From the NCBI GenBank assembly GCA_902635335.1, contig CACPNO010000001.1, positions 31,018 through 95,017 on the forward strand: DNA of 64,000 nucleotides, given 5' to 3'. The notes beneath the pieces are model-generated. The model was not told the DNA's origin, ran no database searches, and saw only the letters and a program-made list of their open reading frames with translations. The DNA comes from an uncultured Pelagibacteraceae bacterium. Its GTDB lineage: Bacteria; Pseudomonadota; Alphaproteobacteria; Pelagibacterales; Pelagibacteraceae. Shown here piece by piece: positions 28,383 through 36,093 of this stretch. The translations under genes were made by a program, and so were the position numbers. How positions within the stretch are numbered: the first letter of the stretch is position 1; every line of letters starts with the position of its first letter.

Positions 28383-30026
28383 ATGAATTCAAATAATTTT
28401 GGCAAAGAAAAAAAAAAAATTCTTAAACTATTTAAAGAAAAAGAATATTTAGAAGTTTCTAAACTAGGATCTCTATTGCACCAACAAACACCTGAGGATA
28501 GTGATTTAGTTCATATATTAGGACTAACTTCTATTAACACTCAAAACTTCTTAGAAGCCGAAAATTATTTTAAAAAACTTTTGATATTAAAAAAAAGTGA
28601 TGAAGCCTACTATACTTTAGGTAATATTCAGAAAAAGATAAAAAAATATGAAAATGCTATTTCATCTTTTGAAAATGCAATAAAACTTAACCCTAAATTT
28701 TCTGAAGCTTTTAATAATTTAGGAAACACTAAAAAATTGATCCACAAAAGAGATGAGGCTATATCTCATTATAGAAAAGCAATAAGTTTAAAAGAGGACA
28801 ATATTCCAGCACTTATAAACTTATCAATAATTTTAAAAGAAAATAATAATTATAAAGAGTTGATAAATATATACAAAAAAATATTAAATTTAGATTCTAA
28901 AAATATTAAGACAATTTATAATCTAGGAACCGCCCATCTTTTTTTAGGAAATTCATTAGAAAGTAGAAAATGTTTCGAAAAAGTAATTGAACTTGATAAC
29001 TTTAATATTCCGAGTTTTAGGAATTATGTTTCAATAACATCAATAAATAAAACTAATAAAGTATTCAAACAATTTGAAAAAATTGATTTATCTAAATTAG
29101 ATCATATAAATAAAATCTTAATTTTAGATGCTTTAAGTAAATGTTATTTTGATTTGAATAAAGTTGACCTTGCATTTAATTGTCTTAATAGATCAAATTT
29201 ATTAAAAAAAGAACAATCAAAATTTTCTATGCATGATGAAGAAAAATTATTTCAAAAAATTAAATACTTATTTTCAAAAATAAATAATGACGAGTTGCAA
29301 TATGATGATAAAATTAAAAGCACGCCTGTTTTCATTGTTGGAATGCCAAGATCAGGTACTTCACTTATTGAACAAATTTTATCAACGCATTCCCAAATCT
29401 ATGGAGCTGGAGAGCTCAATTATTTTCAGAAAATTGTTGTAAAGGCTGGTTTTGAAATACCAAATAAAAATCATAAATATTTTGCAGATATAAGAAAATC
29501 TTATTATGAGAAAATAAATAAAATATCTAATACCACTTTCATTATTGACAAATTACCATCAAATTTTAGATGGATAGGTTTTATTTTAAAATCATTTCCA
29601 GAGGCAAAAATTATTCATATTCAAAGAAATCCAATGGCTGTTTGTTGGTCTAATTATAAAACTTTTTTTATAGATCAAGGTTTGGATTTTAATTTAACTC
29701 AAAAAGATGTAGCCCAATATTATTCTATGTACTCAGATTTAATGAATTTTTGGAATAACAAATTTAAAAATAATATCTTAACAGTAAATTACGAAATTTT
29801 TGTTAATAACTTTGAACAAAACACAAAAAAAATTTTAAATTATCTAGATTTAGAATGGGAAGATCAATTATTAGAATATGCAAAAACTAGTAGACCAGTT
29901 ACAACTGCTTCACACAATCAAGTAAGAGAAAAAATTAAAAAAGATACATCTGATCAATGGAAGAAGTATACAAATTACCTTGGTATTATGCGTGATACTT
30001 TAACAAGTTTAAAAATAAAATACTAA
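28383..30026 (+). CDS. TPR-repeat sulfotransferase
   Basis: This 547-residue fusion has an N-terminal array of TPR units (about residues 20-260, with repeats such as AYYTLGNIQKKIKKYENAIS and AFNNLGNTKKLIHKRDEAIS). A C-terminal sulfotransferase domain starts with the PAPS loop VFIVGMPRSGTSLIEQIL near residue 318, with the 3'-phosphate motif IIHIQRNPMAVCWSNY downstream. TPR-sulfotransferases resemble tyrosylprotein sulfotransferases in fold, but the bacterial substrates are unknown. It opens a variable segment running to about 34.2 kb. Confidence 0.92.
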   Translation: MNSNNFGKEKKKILKLFKEKEYLEVSKLGSLLHQQTPEDSDLVHILGLTSINTQNFLEAENYFKKLLILKKSDEAYYTLGNIQKKIKKYENAISSFENAIKLNPKFSEAFNNLGNTKKLIHKRDEAISHYRKAISLKEDNIPALINLSIILKENNNYKELINIYKKILNLDSKNIKTIYNLGTAHLFLGNSLESRKCFEKVIELDNFNIPSFRNYVSITSINKTNKVFKQFEKIDLSKLDHINKILILDALSKCYFDLNKVDLAFNCLNRSNLLKKEQSKFSMHDEEKLFQKIKYLFSKINNDELQYDDKIKSTPVFIVGMPRSGTSLIEQILSTHSQIYGAGELNYFQKIVVKAGFEIPNKNHKYFADIRKSYYEKINKISNTTFIIDKLPSNFRWIGFILKSFPEAKIIHIQRNPMAVCWSNYKTFFIDQGLDFNLTQKDVAQYYSMYSDLMNFWNNKFKNNILTVNYEIFVNNFEQNTKKILNYLDLEWEDQLLEYAKTSRPVTTASHNQVREKIKKDTSDQWKKYTNYLGIMRDTLTSLKIKY

Positions 30027-30029
30027 ATT

Positions 30030-30197
30030 AATCTCTATAGTTAAGTTTCTTAAAATCGTTCTTAAATATTTAATAAGCAATATATTTTTGATTAGGTGTA
30101 AGATTTTTTTCCACTTATTTTTATTTTGTGTACTTGTAATTGTTTCTGGAAAACCTTTCTCTCTTTCTTGATATTTTAGTTGTTCAATATCAATAAT
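30030..30197 (-). pseudogene. C-terminal remnant of a sulfotransferase-like gene
   Basis: On the minus strand an open stretch follows a TAA at 30200-30198 and has no start codon. It encodes IEQLKYQEREKGFPETI and then NKNKWKKIL. This resembles the C-terminal block shared by the sulfotransferases here (LKKIEEKEGF then NDWKKIL). The match is short, so the call is tentative. It lies just downstream of the 30215-31513 gene on the same strand. Confidence 0.45.
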
Positions 30198-30214
30198 TTA
30201 GATCGATTTTACAT

Positions 30215-31513
30215 TTAAAGTTCATTTTTTCTGAAATCGATTTGATTTTTTAATCGTAAATTTAAAAAATTAGGTGATGCTTTCATTTTATAAAATTTTT
30301 TAAAGGACTCATCTCCAATTAACTCGGCATAATTTAACCAATTTTTAATTATTAAAAAGTCAGACAGATTCACTTTATTAATAGATTCTACTATTACTCT
30401 TTTATCTCTGTTTGGAGACTCGTCGTCTATAATTTTTTCAAATTTTTTCCACGTCTCACTGTAAAGCATTTTTTGTGGACCATTTAAGTTAATTTTTTTA
30501 AAATCGGGATATTTTTGATAATATTCTGTGCAACCGTGTTTTATCTCAATATTTTTGTAATTAATACCGAATTCATTCAATTTAACTTTTGTGGTTTCAC
30601 ATATATTTTTAGCATCATCTAGACCTGTGCAATAAATAAATCCTTTATAGTTTTCTTTAACTTGATATCTAGTTTCAACCATACATTTTCTGATATGATT
30701 TGATAAAAAATCAGAATTAAATAAAAATAATAATTTTATTAATTGAAAAACATTCGTAGTATTGATCTGTACCTTATAACAACCAAAGCAATATTCTGGT
30801 ATTATACTGAATTTATCAAAAACTTTAAAATGTCTTTTACAATCTAAGTTTAATCTATTTCTTCTAAAAATTTCAGTTTTATTATAATCTATTTGACTAT
30901 TTTCTTTTTCTAGTGTTTTCTCAATTTCTTCAATTATTGGTATTATATCTAAATTTTTTGATATATCAGTAATTTTCTTGTTGTAAAAAAAATCTAATAT
31001 TTGTTTATTTAGTTGTAATATATAGTTATCCGTTTCATCATTCGGGACTACATAATTTAATATATCAATCAATAAAATATTACAATTTTTATTCCTCTTA
31101 TTAATTGTTAAAGCTTTTACAAAATTTTTTATAGCATTTTGATATTCTCCAATATGCACATAACACATTCCCAAATTTTGATAAGGAGATACAATATTAT
31201 TATTCTTTTCTATACACTTAATAAAATATTTTATAGCTATGTTTACTTTGCCAAGCTGAAAAAGTGTAACAGCTAAATTATTGTAGACTTCAAAAGATCC
31301 ATCTTCATGAGAAAGTAATTTGTTATGATAAATAAGTGAATTTTCCCATTCTTGTGATAAAAAATATATTGATGCATAGAGCTGTAATTTAAAAATTTTA
31401 AAATTCTTGTTTTCAGGAATTTTATCCAAAAGTTTTAAAGCATTTTTAAAATCTCTATTGTTATACTTTATTATTATATCTTTGAATTCAGATGGAAAGT
31501 TTATAGATGGCAT
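30215..31513 (-). CDS. TPR protein with uncharacterised Cys-containing C-terminal domain
   Basis: The 432-residue protein has TPR-like repeats in the first 150 residues (for example SPYQNLGMCYVHIGEYQNAI). From about residue 215 it has a domain I cannot assign to a named family, containing LDCKRHFKVFDKF, YCFGCYKV, RKCMVETRYQV and a later IKHGCTEYYQKYP. The spaced cysteines could bind metal. I recall similar Cys-His containing TPR proteins in marine bacteria and picocyanobacteria but cannot name a function. Neighbouring sulfotransferases suggest a surface-glycan context only by proximity. Confidence 0.75.
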   Translation of the reverse strand: MPSINFPSEFKDIIIKYNNRDFKNALKLLDKIPENKNFKIFKLQLYASIYFLSQEWENSLIYHNKLLSHEDGSFEVYNNLAVTLFQLGKVNIAIKYFIKCIEKNNNIVSPYQNLGMCYVHIGEYQNAIKNFVKALTINKRNKNCNILLIDILNYVVPNDETDNYILQLNKQILDFFYNKKITDISKNLDIIPIIEEIEKTLEKENSQIDYNKTEIFRRNRLNLDCKRHFKVFDKFSIIPEYCFGCYKVQINTTNVFQLIKLLFLFNSDFLSNHIRKCMVETRYQVKENYKGFIYCTGLDDAKNICETTKVKLNEFGINYKNIEIKHGCTEYYQKYPDFKKINLNGPQKMLYSETWKKFEKIIDDESPNRDKRVIVESINKVNLSDFLIIKNWLNYAELIGDESFKKFYKMKASPNFLNLRLKNQIDFRKNEL

Positions 31514-31636
31514 ATTTAGTGATCATATTTATCATAAAATAAAATTAATCTACACACTCAGAAGACAGTTGATTAAATTTCACATATTTTGCCTATTGCT
31601 TAATTATTAAAAAGCTAATAGTTTCAACACTTATAG

Positions 31637-31682
31637 AACAGGCGGGCATAGCTCAGTGGTAGAGCGTCTCGTTGCCAACGAG
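31637..31682 (+). repeat. truncated tRNA-Gly copy (tRNA bases start at 31642), 46-bp direct repeat
   Basis: These 46 bases are identical to 33284-33329: five bases of upstream flank plus the acceptor 5' strand, D arm and anticodon arm of tRNA-Gly(GCC). After the anticodon stem the sequence diverges, and there is no T arm or acceptor 3' strand. It cannot fold as a tRNA and is interpreted as a recombination footprint. Confidence 0.88.
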
Positions 31683-31735
31683 GTAGTCCTTAGTTTTTTA
31701 TCCTTGCTAATCTTAGTCTTTCTCAACGTCTAGTT

Positions 31736-31769
31736 AATCTCGACACACTCATGACACACTTCGACACAG
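31736..31769 (+). repeat. GACACA repeat cluster, left (three units)
   Basis: GACACA occurs at 31742, 31753 and 31763, spaced 11 and 10 bp, about one helical turn. The first 22 bases (31736-31757) match 33191-33212 with one mismatch. Such phased short repeats beside tRNA-derived ends resemble tyrosine-recombinase arm sites. Confidence 0.6.
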
Positions 31770-31875
31770 AAAAGAAAAACTATGGTGAGTGGAATAAAAT
31801 ATAATTGTAATTAAACTGTTACAAATTTTTCATCTTGTTTTGATATCTTTCCATAAAAACAAAAAGGAATATATA

Positions 31876-33126
31876 ATGATAAAATTTATCTTAGCAGGCC
31901 TTCTGGCCTCAACCGCATTTGTTAGCACAGTAAATGCAGACTTTAAAGAAATTGGGAAATTTGGAACACCAGCAAATAACCCTAGTGCAGAAGAAACATC
32001 AGCAGAAATAATTGCGGCAACAGCAGATGGCATGAAACTGGTATATAGCGATAGCCCTGCAAACGCATTAGGCATGATTGATATTACTGATCCAGCAAAT
32101 CCGAAACCATTAGGCCACATGAATTTAGGTGGTGAACCAACTAGTGTTGCAATCAAAAATGGACAAGCATTTGTAGGTATTAATACTTCTCCAAACTATG
32201 TAGAGCCAAGTGGTCACTTATTAGTTGTTGATCTTGCCTCAGGAAAAGAAGTTACAAAAGTAGAACTAGGTGGACAGCCAGACTCGGTTGCAGTTAGTCC
32301 AGATGGAACTTTTGTGGCAGTAGCTATTGAAAATGAACGTAACGAAGATATCAACGATGAAAAAATTCCACAACTTCCAGGGGGTTTTGTGGCAATTATT
32401 AATTTAGCAGATAACAGTGTTACTAAAGCGGACTTAGTTGGTTTTTCAACTATTGCTCCTAACGATCCAGAGCCTGAGTTTGTTGATATCAATAATTTAG
32501 GTGAAATAGTTGTTACTATGCAAGAGAATAACTGGATGGCGGTTATTGATCGAAGTGGAAAAGTAATTTCAGAGTTTGATGCAGGACTAGTAACATTAGT
32601 AGGTATTGATAACAAAAAAGATGGTGAACTAAAGATGGTTGATACCATTGAGAATGTTCGTAGAGAACCAGACGCAGTTAAGTGGATTGACGATGATCAT
32701 TTTGCAACTGCAAATGAAGGTGACTATAAACATGAAGCACCAGGTCAAGCGAAACGTGGTGGTAGTCGTGGATGGACAATCTTCAATAAAAATGGTTCGG
32801 TGGTATACGAGTCAGGTTCGTCATATGAAAGAGCACTCGCTTCAGCAGGTTACTGGCCAGAAAAACGTGCAGAGAAAAAAGGTGTAGAACCAGAGTCAGT
32901 TGAAGTAGCAATATATGGTGATACACGTTATATCTTTGTTGGTGCTGAAAGAGCAAATGCTATCGGCGTTTATAAAGCAAACGATTTGAAAAACCCAGAA
33001 TTAGTTGCTATTTTACCAACGGGTATTGGACCAGAAGGTTTGGTTGCTATTCCACAACGGAACTTATTTATAAGTGCTAATGAAGTTGACAAAGAAAAAT
33101 CAGTTACAATTTATAGCTTAGATTAA
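31876..33126 (+). CDS. secreted choice-of-anchor I type beta-propeller protein
   Basis: The 416-residue protein has an N-terminal signal peptide (IKFILAGLLASTAFVSTVNA) and repeated propeller-like strands such as GEPTSVAIKNGQAFVGIN and GQPDSVAVSPDGTFVAVAIEN. Later blocks EPDAVKWIDDDHFATANEGD, GGSRGWTIFNKNGSVVY and GIGPEGLVAIP match the choice-of-anchor I family. No enzymatic role is evident. ATG at 31876 is preferred because it begins the signal peptide and follows AAGGA. Arginine is coded 6 CGT, 1 CGA, 1 CGG and 3 AGA, and GC is visibly higher than in neighbours, both signs of transfer. It is the sole cargo of the candidate island. Confidence 0.85.
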   Translation: MIKFILAGLLASTAFVSTVNADFKEIGKFGTPANNPSAEETSAEIIAATADGMKLVYSDSPANALGMIDITDPANPKPLGHMNLGGEPTSVAIKNGQAFVGINTSPNYVEPSGHLLVVDLASGKEVTKVELGGQPDSVAVSPDGTFVAVAIENERNEDINDEKIPQLPGGFVAIINLADNSVTKADLVGFSTIAPNDPEPEFVDINNLGEIVVTMQENNWMAVIDRSGKVISEFDAGLVTLVGIDNKKDGELKMVDTIENVRREPDAVKWIDDDHFATANEGDYKHEAPGQAKRGGSRGWTIFNKNGSVVYESGSSYERALASAGYWPEKRAEKKGVEPESVEVAIYGDTRYIFVGAERANAIGVYKANDLKNPELVAILPTGIGPEGLVAIPQRNLFISANEVDKEKSVTIYSLD

Positions 33127-33143
33127 TAACTAAATTAAGCCTG

Positions 33144-33161
33144 TGGGGGCGTTAGCCCCCA
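33144..33161 (+). terminator. GC-rich hairpin after the island gene
   Basis: TGGGGGC and GCCCCCA form a perfect 7-bp stem around the loop GTTA, 17 bp after the stop codon. No U-run follows, so it is a stable 3' end hairpin rather than a textbook intrinsic terminator. Confidence 0.6.
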
Positions 33162-33190
33162 ACATAAACTTTCATGTAAAGTTTTAAAAA

Positions 33191-33213
33191 AATCTCGACA
33201 CACTCACGACACA
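33191..33213 (+). repeat. GACACA repeat cluster, right (two units)
   Basis: GACACA occurs at 33197 and 33208, 11 bp apart, within AATCTCGACACACTCACGACACA. It equals the left cluster minus one 11-bp unit and lies 75 bp before the intact tRNA. Confidence 0.6.
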
Positions 33214-33288
33214 GTTGGTGATAAATTTTACTAATTTAACTAATACTTGCATTTCTAAAAACCGCTATCTATAATGATTTTTTAACAG

Positions 33289-33363
33289 GCGGGCATAGCT
33301 CAGTGGTAGAGCGTCTCGTTGCCAACGAGAAGGTCGTGGGTTCAAGTCCCATTGCCCGCTCCA
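33289..33363 (+). tRNA. tRNA-Gly (anticodon GCC)
   Basis: The 75-base gene folds fully: the acceptor stem GCGGGCA pairs with TGCCCGC at 33353-33359. The anticodon loop TTGCCAA has GCC at 33321-33323, the T loop TTCAAGT is standard, and CCA is encoded at 33361-33363. A sulfotransferase gene starts five bases later. Its 5' half is duplicated 1.65 kb upstream. Confidence 0.97.
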
Positions 33364-33368
33364 AAATT

Positions 33369-34214
33369 ATGATAATTTGGATCGCATCTTACCCTAAAAG
33401 TGGAAATACATACTTGAGATCTTTTATATCATCTTATTACTTTTCTAAGAAAGGAAAATTTAATTTTGATTTACTTTTAAGTATTTTACAGTTCCCATCA
33501 GTAAAGTTTGTAAAAAACAAAATAAATTCAGAGCTAGAGGCAAGTCAAAGTTGGGTTTATAATCAGAAACACTTTTTTTCTGGTGAAAAATTACATTTTA
33601 TAAAAACGCATAATTCACTTAATCAATATAAAGAAAATAATTTTACAACAAAAGATTTGTCTCTTGGTGCAATTTATATTGTTAGAGATCCTAGAAATTT
33701 GATTACTTCGATGAGAAACCATTACTCATTAAGCTACGAACAAGCATTTTCAAAATTAATTAATGAAAAACAAACACTTTTAGAAAAATCTATTGACGGA
33801 GATTACAGTAATTTTACTTTTTTAGGATCTTGGTCGAGCCATTATAAGTCCTGGAAAGATAGTAAGGATTTTAAAACGCTTTTTATTAAATATGAGGACT
33901 TAGAAAATAATAAATATGACACATTTCTCAAAATTATTAAATTTATCAACACTTTAAAAAAAGATAAATCATCGATAAATGAAAAAAAACTTATAAATTC
34001 TATTAACTCTACAAATTTTTCTAATTTAAGAAATAAAGAGGAAAATGAAGGATTTGAAGAAAGTGTTAACTCTAAATCAGGAAAAAAAAAGAGATTTTTT
34101 AATTTAGGTTTTAATAATAGGTGGCAAAAAATTCTACCAAAAAATATTCTAAGTAAATTAAATTATACTTTTCAAAAAGAATTAAATGATTTAGGATACG
34201 AAATTAATGACTGA
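33369..34214 (+). CDS. sulfotransferase domain protein, third single-domain copy
   Basis: This 281-residue protein has the PAPS loop ASYPKSGNTYLRSF, the 3'-phosphate motif IVRDPRNLITSM, and the C-terminal FFNLGFNNRWQKILPKN block. It is a paralogue of the tandem pair at 3.9-5.7 kb, although more divergent. The frame runs back through the tRNA gene, so ATG at 33369 is the credible start. It overlaps the downstream pterin dehydratase gene by eight bases. Confidence 0.9.
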   Translation: MIIWIASYPKSGNTYLRSFISSYYFSKKGKFNFDLLLSILQFPSVKFVKNKINSELEASQSWVYNQKHFFSGEKLHFIKTHNSLNQYKENNFTTKDLSLGAIYIVRDPRNLITSMRNHYSLSYEQAFSKLINEKQTLLEKSIDGDYSNFTFLGSWSSHYKSWKDSKDFKTLFIKYEDLENNKYDTFLKIIKFINTLKKDKSSINEKKLINSINSTNFSNLRNKEENEGFEESVNSKSGKKKRFFNLGFNNRWQKILPKNILSKLNYTFQKELNDLGYEIND

Positions 34215-34545
34215 TTTAGCTGATAAAAAATGTATCCCGTGCGAAGGTGGAATTCCTAGTTTTAACTTAGAGGAAATTCACAAGTATCTTAAAAAAGTTG
34301 ATGGATGGGATGTTGAGTCCGTAGATGAAAAAGATTACTATATTATTAAGAATTTTAAATTTAATAGTTTTTTAGAAAGCCAATCATTTGTTAATAAAGT
34401 TGGAGAAATTGCAGAAAAAGAAGGTCATCATCCAGATATATGGTTTGGTTGGGGGTATGCAAAAATAAAAATACAAACGCATGCTATTAACGGGTTACAT
34501 GAAAGTGATTTTGTGCTTGCTGCAAAAATTGACAGAATTGACTAA
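34207..34545 (+). CDS. phhB: 4a-hydroxytetrahydrobiopterin dehydratase
   Basis: Pterin-4a-carbinolamine dehydratase recycles the pterin cofactor or acts in a related pterin pathway. The 112-residue protein has the family core with EGHHPDIWFGWGYAKIKIQTHAINGL, including the two adjacent His and the later His of the active site. Its start overlaps the sulfotransferase end by eight bases, and its stop lies three bases from convergent purH. No aromatic amino-acid hydroxylase is seen in the window. Confidence 0.92.
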   Translation: MTDLADKKCIPCEGGIPSFNLEEIHKYLKKVDGWDVESVDEKDYYIIKNFKFNSFLESQSFVNKVGEIAEKEGHHPDIWFGWGYAKIKIQTHAINGLHESDFVLAAKIDRID

Positions 34546-34548
34546 GCC

Positions 34549-36093
34549 TTAATGTTTAAAGTGCCTTGTTTTTGAAAAAACTAGTATAACGCCTAATTTA
34601 TTTGCAAATTTTATAATTTCTTTGTCCCTTATAGAGCCAGATGGTTGAATTATTGCACTTACTCCATTTTGAACTAAAGTTTCTATTCCATCTACGAAAG
34701 GAAAAAATGCGTCTGATGCTCCTATAATTGTGTCCTCATCATTAATTTTATGAAATTTTTTCATTTTATTTATTGCTATTTTACAACTATCTAACCTACT
34801 TGGTTGACCAGATCCAATTCCAATGGTTGAACTTTTTTTTGACAAAACAATTGCATTAGATTTTACATTTCTACACACATTAAATGCGAAAATTAGATCA
34901 TCAAAAATTTTTTTTGATGGCTTAATTTTAGATACGACTTTAAAATTATCTTTACTAAAAATTTTGTTGTCTGAATTTTGTACCAATAAAGAGTCAAAGT
35001 TACTTGTTATATTGCTTAAATTGTTTCTTTTTAATTTTGATGCATCGATTAGTCTTAAATTTTTTCTTTTTTTCAAAATTTTAAGAGAGTTTTCTTCAAA
35101 ACCAAGTCCAATGATAACTTCAAGAAATATTTTACTTAATTCCGAGGCTATTTTTTTATTTACTTTAAAATTACATGAAACAATTCCTCCAAATGCACTT
35201 ATTGGATCACATGCCAGAGCTTCTTTATAGCTTTGTATTTTATTCTTATTTACTGAAACACCGCATGGGTTTGCATGTTTAACTATTACAGTACCAGTAT
35301 TTTTTGGGAGTGTTTGTGATATATTCAAAGCTGCATAAATATCATTGTAATTATTATAGCTTAATTTTTTTCCACTTAACTGAAATATATTTAAGCTATT
35401 ATTTTTGCTATAGATCGCTGATTGCTGATGGGGGTTTTCGCCATATCTCAAAACTTCAACTAAGTTTCCATGAACAGTTTTCTTTCGAGGAAAATTATTT
35501 TTATTTTCAGTATTCAAATATTCTGATATTACAGAGTCGTAGTATGCTGTTAAATTAAATGCTTCTTGAGATAGTTTTTTTCTAAATGCTAAACTAGTGG
35601 AACCTTTATTTTTATCTAAATCTAAAATAAATTCTTTATACTGATGCGGAGAAGTTAGTACTGTTGTATGATTATAGTTTTTAGCTGCTGCTCTGACAAG
35701 AGTTGGTCCCCCAATATCTATATTTTCAATGAGTTTATTATGATTTTTTGTACTCTTTAACTTTGCTTCAAATGGATAAAAATTAACTATTACTAGATCT
35801 ATTTCGTCATAATTATTTTTTTTGAGCTCTTTTTTATGACTTTTGTTTTGTCTTTTGTTTAGAATACCTGCATACAACTTTGGATGAAGCGTTTTTACCC
35901 TACCATCTAAAATCTCATCTGTATTTGTATATTCTGATACTTCTGTACATTTAAAGCCTAATTTCCTAATTTCTTTTGATGTGCCCCCTGAGCTTATTAA
36001 ATGTACTTTGTATTTTTTAAGGGTATTTAAAATTAACTTAATGTCAGATTTATCTGAGAGAGATATAATTGCTTTTTTAATTTTATTACTCAT
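34549..36093 (-). CDS. purH: bifunctional AICAR transformylase/IMP cyclohydrolase
   Basis: PurH carries out the last two steps of IMP synthesis. The 514-residue protein has the N-terminal cyclohydrolase domain (ALISLSDK-like start, ISSGGTSKEIRKLG, DGRVKTLHPK) and the C-terminal transformylase domain with KHANPCGVSV and the late SDAFFPFVDGIE block. ATG at 36093 overlaps the upstream heparinase-like gene as ATGA, so it is preferred over an ATG six codons earlier. The protein is Lys/Asn-rich compared with mesophile homologues. Confidence 0.96.
   Translation of the reverse strand: MSNKIKKAIISLSDKSDIKLILNTLKKYKVHLISSGGTSKEIRKLGFKCTEVSEYTNTDEILDGRVKTLHPKLYAGILNKRQNKSHKKELKKNNYDEIDLVIVNFYPFEAKLKSTKNHNKLIENIDIGGPTLVRAAAKNYNHTTVLTSPHQYKEFILDLDKNKGSTSLAFRKKLSQEAFNLTAYYDSVISEYLNTENKNNFPRKKTVHGNLVEVLRYGENPHQQSAIYSKNNSLNIFQLSGKKLSYNNYNDIYAALNISQTLPKNTGTVIVKHANPCGVSVNKNKIQSYKEALACDPISAFGGIVSCNFKVNKKIASELSKIFLEVIIGLGFEENSLKILKKRKNLRLIDASKLKRNNLSNITSNFDSLLVQNSDNKIFSKDNFKVVSKIKPSKKIFDDLIFAFNVCRNVKSNAIVLSKKSSTIGIGSGQPSRLDSCKIAINKMKKFHKINDEDTIIGASDAFFPFVDGIETLVQNGVSAIIQPSGSIRDKEIIKFANKLGVILVFSKTRHFKH

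Larger units (their letters stand above)
31514..31875. other. 362-bp intergenic region holding island left boundary
   Basis: No gene is seen. It contains the truncated tRNA-Gly copy (31637-31682), a 53-bp unique stretch, a cluster of GACACA repeats (31736-31769) and the strong Shine-Dalgarno AAGGA of the next gene. The first 120 bp, upstream of the minus-strand TPR gene, must hold its promoter but none is clear. Confidence 0.7.
31637..33363 (+). mobile_element. candidate small genomic island at tRNA-Gly
   Basis: The segment is bounded on the left by a 46-bp direct repeat of the upstream edge and 5' half of tRNA-Gly, and on the right by the intact tRNA. Inside lie one gene of foreign codon usage and two clusters of GACACA repeats placed just inside the tRNA copies, like integrase arm sites. 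No integrase is present, so it would be a non-autonomous element or the scar of a larger one. Confidence 0.6.

Noticed and set aside
31642..31682. A second functional tRNA-Gly
   Set aside because: The copy lacks the variable loop, T arm and 3' acceptor strand, so it cannot fold as a tRNA.
33303..33368. Apparent 22-residue N-terminal extension of the third sulfotransferase
   Set aside because: These codons are the tRNA-Gly gene read as protein; ATG at 33369 directly precedes the conserved sulfotransferase N-terminus.
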